From Jiangella aurantiaca (lineage in GTDB: Bacteria > Actinomycetota > Actinomycetes > Jiangellales > Jiangellaceae): 43,765 bases of DNA. The number at the start of each line of letters is the position of its first letter. The stretch's first letter is position 1. Location of the stretch: assembly GCF_004349105.1 (NCBI RefSeq), contig NZ_SMLB01000053.1:1-43765 (forward strand), written 5' to 3'. This document shows positions 41,231-43,765 of this stretch, piece by piece. The notes under the pieces are model-generated. The model did not search any database and had not been told where the DNA came from. It saw nothing but the letters and a program-made list of their open reading frames with translations. Both the position numbers and the translations under genes were made by a program.

Positions 41231-42229
41231 CTACTCGCCGAGGAAGCGCAGCCCGATCTGCCGGCGGATCTCGTCGAGCGTCTCCATGATCGCCACCGTC
41301 TCGTCCAGCGGCATGATGTCGCTCTCGGTGGCGCCCGCGCGCAGCAGCCGGCCGACCTCGACGGCCTGGTAGCGCAGCCCGCCGCCGACCCGGGTGTGCT
41401 CGAACCGCTCCGGCTGCGACGACCCCGGCCGGAGCAGCGAGAACGATGTCGGCGCGTACCAGACGTCGTCGACCTCCAGCCGCGCCGCAGTGCCGGTGAT
41501 GACCGCGCGGTTCGCCGTCCGCGCCCCCAGTGTGGTGGTGACGACGGCGTGCGCGCCACCCTCGTAGGTGAACACCGCCGACGTCTGGGCGTCCAGGCCG
41601 TTCGGCAGCAACGTGCCGGCGGCGGTGACGCCCGCCGGGCGGCCCAGCACGTACGACGCCAGCGAGACCGGGTAGACGCCGAGGTCGAGCAGTGCGCCGC
41701 CGGCCAGCGCGGGGTCATGCAGCCGGTGGCCGCCGCTGGCCGGGATGGCCTGGCCGTGGTCGGCGACCACCGTCGTGATCTCGCCCAGCACGCCCGAGCG
41801 CAGCAGCTGGTCGATGCGGCGGAAGTGCGGCAGGAACCGCGTCCACATCGCCTCCATGAGGAACACCCCGCGCTCGCGCGCCAGCTCGACGACGTCGCGG
41901 GCCTCGGTGCCGGTGACGGTGAACGGCTTCTCGCACAGCACCGGCTTCCCGGCCTCGAGCGCGAGCCGGACGTTCGCGGCATGCGCCGTCTGCGGCGTGG
42001 CGACGTAGACGACGTCGACGTCGGAGTCCTCGACCAGCTTCTCGTACGAGCCGTACGCCCGCGGCACGTCGAACCGGCCGGCGAAGCCGCTGGCGCTCTC
42101 GTCGCTGCGCGACCCGACGGCGACCACCTCGGCGTCGTCGACCAGCTGCAGGTCGCGGGCGAACGAGGCGGCGATGCCGCCGGTGCCGAGGATGCCCCAG
42201 CGGATGCGGCCGGCCGAGTCCGTCGTCAT
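41231..42229 (-). CDS. Gfo/Idh/MocA-family oxidoreductase
   Basis: 332 residues. The N-terminal Rossmann fold (RWGILGTGGIAASFARDLQL), VYVATPQTAHAANVRLAL and the catalytic-lysine motif CEKPFTVT are followed by the alpha/beta substrate domain (GHRLHDPALAGGALLDLGVY). These use NAD(P) to oxidise sugars, inositols or related compounds, or act as dihydrodiol dehydrogenases; substrate unknown. It starts 66 nt after the SDR stop on the same strand, and the hairpin repeat copy 3 lies in that gap. Confidence 0.9.
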   Translation of the reverse strand: MTTDSAGRIRWGILGTGGIAASFARDLQLVDDAEVVAVGSRSDESASGFAGRFDVPRAYGSYEKLVEDSDVDVVYVATPQTAHAANVRLALEAGKPVLCEKPFTVTGTEARDVVELARERGVFLMEAMWTRFLPHFRRIDQLLRSGVLGEITTVVADHGQAIPASGGHRLHDPALAGGALLDLGVYPVSLASYVLGRPAGVTAAGTLLPNGLDAQTSAVFTYEGGAHAVVTTTLGARTANRAVITGTAARLEVDDVWYAPTSFSLLRPGSSQPERFEHTRVGGGLRYQAVEVGRLLRAGATESDIMPLDETVAIMETLDEIRRQIGLRFLGE

Positions 42230-42245
42230 CTACTCTCCCATCCCT

Positions 42246-42295
42246 TCCCTTGCGGGACTCGCCGCCGCCTGCGACCTCGCGGTCGCCTCTCGGTC
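42246..42295 (-). repeat. Two-hairpin 3'-end repeat, copy 3 (between same-strand genes)
   Basis: Minus strand: TAG of the SDR, 11 nt, hairpin GCGACC-GCGA-GGTCGC (two extra base pairs compared with copies 1 and 2; core at 42284-42273), 15 nt, TCCC-GCAA-GGGA (42257-42246), then purines. The loop GCAA replaces ACAA. The changes preserve or extend pairing, which argues for a structured RNA or DNA. Confidence 0.85.
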
Positions 42296-43210
42296 CTAGC
42301 GGTACCCGCTGACGTCGGCGGGCTTGCCGGCGTCCTGCACCTCCACCAAGTACCGCCAGGCGTCCGGGCGGCTGCCGTCGAGGTCAGTGAAACCATAGAC
42401 CTGCGCCAGCTGGCCGCTGGACAGCGACTGCCCGTTCCACCGCGCGACCTCCGGGTCGGCGGCCAGCGCCGCGACCGCCCGGCCGACGTATCGCGGCGTC
42501 TCCGAGATCGCGAAGTGCGGCTGCCCCTCGAGCGCATCGCGCCAGTTCTGCTCGGTGACGCCGAAATGGCTCAGCATCAGCTCCGAGCGAAGCCAGCCCG
42601 GCGTCAGCGCGACCGCCGTCGCTCCGTGCGGCGCCAGCTCGTTGGCCAGGGCGAACCCCATCCGCAGCACCGACGCCTTCGCGAGGTCGTAGAAGAACGA
42701 CACCCGGTAGTTCGTCGCGTTGTAGTCCGCCGTGCCGTCGGTCATCTCGACCACCAACCCGCCCGGCGTGCGGATCACCAGCGGCAGCGCGAAGTGGCTG
42801 GTGACGATGTGCGTGTCGACGGCGAGCCGGAGGACCCGCAGCCCCTTCTGCAGGGAGTGCTCCCACACCGTCTCGCCCCAGCCGAACAGCAGCTCGCCGC
42901 CCCAGATGTCGTTGACCAGGACGTCCAGCCGCCCCTGCTCCGCGTCGATGCGGTCGACCAGCGCCTTCACCTGGTCGGGCACCAGGTGGTCGACCTGCAC
43001 CGGGATGCCAGTACCGCCGGCCGCGGTCACCAGCTCCGCGGTCTCCTCGATGGTCTCGGGCAGATCCTGCTCCGACCGCTGCGCCCGCGTGCTGCGAGCG
43101 GTGCAGTACACCGTCGCGCCGGCCGCCCCGAGCTCGACGGCGATCCCCCGCCCCGCGCCGCGGGACGCCCCCGCGACGAGCGCGACCTTGCCTTCCAGCG
43201 TTGTCTCCAT
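42296..43210 (-). CDS. SDR, DHRS1-like
   Basis: 304 residues from ATG 43210. GASRGAGRGIAVELG binds the nucleotide, VLVNDIWGGELLF is the variant of the usual NNAWGG motif, and YDLAKASVLRMGF carries the catalytic Tyr-x3-Lys. The length and the NDIWGG block resemble DHRS1-type SDRs; substrate unknown. A CACCAT hexamer ends 6 nt before the start, and a palindrome lies 18 nt upstream. The hairpin repeat copy 3 follows its stop. Confidence 0.87.
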   Translation of the reverse strand: METTLEGKVALVAGASRGAGRGIAVELGAAGATVYCTARSTRAQRSEQDLPETIEETAELVTAAGGTGIPVQVDHLVPDQVKALVDRIDAEQGRLDVLVNDIWGGELLFGWGETVWEHSLQKGLRVLRLAVDTHIVTSHFALPLVIRTPGGLVVEMTDGTADYNATNYRVSFFYDLAKASVLRMGFALANELAPHGATAVALTPGWLRSELMLSHFGVTEQNWRDALEGQPHFAISETPRYVGRAVAALAADPEVARWNGQSLSSGQLAQVYGFTDLDGSRPDAWRYLVEVQDAGKPADVSGYR

Positions 43211-43227
43211 GGACCGATGGTGACGGG

Positions 43228-43250
43228 CTGACACTGACAAGGACTGTCAG
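43228..43250 (-). promoter_or_regulatory. Inverted repeat upstream of the DHRS1-like SDR
   Basis: CTGACA (43234-43239) and TGTCAG (43245-43250) form perfect 6-bp arms around a 5-bp spacer, and CTGACA is repeated at 43228-43233. It lies just upstream of the SDR start codon, the place for a repressor; no regulator gene is adjacent. Confidence 0.5.
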
Positions 43251-43404
43251 CGACCGTCCCACCGTCGCCATTCCCTTGCCGCAGCGATGACCCCGTTCGG
43301 CACGAAATCTCGTGTCGTACTACGTCGGCGATCGTGTCGACGGTCGAGAAACCTTGTGATGGCACCACCTGAGGGCCCGCCGGCGCCTGGCAGAGTGGTG
43401 CTCG

Positions 43405-43765
43405 ATGACGGATCCGATGACCGCCGCGGCGACGACGTTCCTCGCCGCGCTCGACCCTGACGAGCTGGCGCGGGCGGCCGCGCCGTTCGACGCGTCCGAC
43501 CGGCGCACGTTCACGTACCTGCCGCGGTCCCGGCCCGGGATCGCGCTGGGTGAGCTGACCGACCGGCAACGGTCACTGGCGCTGGAAATGCTGGCCACCG
43601 GGCTGTCCGCCGCCGGGCTCGCCGACGCACGAGCGATCATGCACCTCGAGACGGTGCTCGGTGCCGTCGAACGGGCGGCCGGCGTACCGACGTGGGAACG
43701 CCGCCGGCCCGGGCTGTACTGGTTCCGGGTGTACGGGACACCGGGGTCGGCGACGTGGGGGTGGC
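43405..43765 (+). CDS. DUF3500 protein, N-terminal part (runs off the window)
   Basis: 120 residues to the window end from ATG 43405. The pattern PGIALGELTDRQRSLALEML, ARAIMHLETVLGAVE and GLYWFRVYGTPGSATWGW matches the N-terminal half of DUF3500, a conserved domain of unknown function often found in secreted or soluble proteins. No signal peptide is visible. The 194 bp upstream contain no other gene; the region holds the SDR operator and otherwise nothing I recognise. Confidence 0.8.
   Translation, partial: MTDPMTAAATTFLAALDPDELARAAAPFDASDRRTFTYLPRSRPGIALGELTDRQRSLALEMLATGLSAAGLADARAIMHLETVLGAVERAAGVPTWERRRPGLYWFRVYGTPGSATWGW

Noticed and set aside
40166-43231. A 3-kb plus-strand open frame opposite two hydrolases and two oxidoreductases
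   Set aside because: The minus-strand genes have clear catalytic motifs; the plus frame has none.
1-43765. CRISPR arrays, rRNA genes, complete insertion sequences
   Set aside because: No regularly spaced repeats, no rRNA sequence and no transposase were seen on either strand.

Overview
The window is very GC-rich with dense, short-spaced genes, many GTG starts and many ATGA/GTGA start-stop overlaps. With the AfsR-type regulator, a DCD:DUT-type dCTP deaminase, an EtfD-like reductase and two ECF sigma factors, this points to a chromosomal segment of a high-GC actinobacterium. Jiangella or a relative is my guess; I could not check it. Many starts have a TANNNT-like hexamer ending 6-7 nt upstream, as expected of leaderless transcripts.

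Layout. 1-3607: start of hutH, a DUF1648 membrane protein and its GntR regulator (all minus), divergent from oligopeptidase B. 3705-5789: a plus-strand envelope cluster (YtxH-like, holin-like, DUF3618, YihY/BrkB) closed by a strong hairpin. 5844-7446: a minus operon headed by a ribbon-helix-helix protein with an array of operator half-sites, followed by a DUF4097 protein and a 72-aa protein. 7537-11110: EtfD-like membrane Fe-S reductase, dcd and a TRIC-type channel. 11138-18369: a divergent module of lipoprotein, adaptor, ABC ATPase and ABC permease on the minus strand and an OmpR-type regulator with sensor kinase on the plus strand, separated by a mirror-image pair of direct-repeat operator sites. 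The sensor domain and the lipoprotein both carry four cysteines in similar contexts.

18432-19705: a tRNA-Gly(CCC) followed by a decayed patch with the C-terminal remnant of a tyrosine integrase, a large inverted repeat, a 51-aa double-CXXC protein, a frameshifted kinase remnant and an alpha/beta-hydrolase tail. 19706-30804: accessory metabolic and regulatory genes, including a large AfsR-type regulator, a frameshifted glucose dehydrogenase-like gene, an aldo/keto reductase and an ECF42/YCII pair whose sigma gene has a 45-bp in-frame tandem duplication. 30936-43765: dinB with an SOS box, an ArsR/SRPBCC/hydrolase operon, a DHA2 transporter, a SigG-like sigma factor, a MarR-GNAT fusion, several oxidoreductases and two overlapping alpha/beta hydrolases, and the start of a DUF3500 gene.

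The least explained signal is a three-copy, two-hairpin repeat at 30887, 39188 and 42246. Each copy lies 10-11 nt after the stop codon of an unrelated minus-strand gene, in the same orientation, with fixed internal spacing and loops compatible with GNRA tetraloops in the sense RNA.
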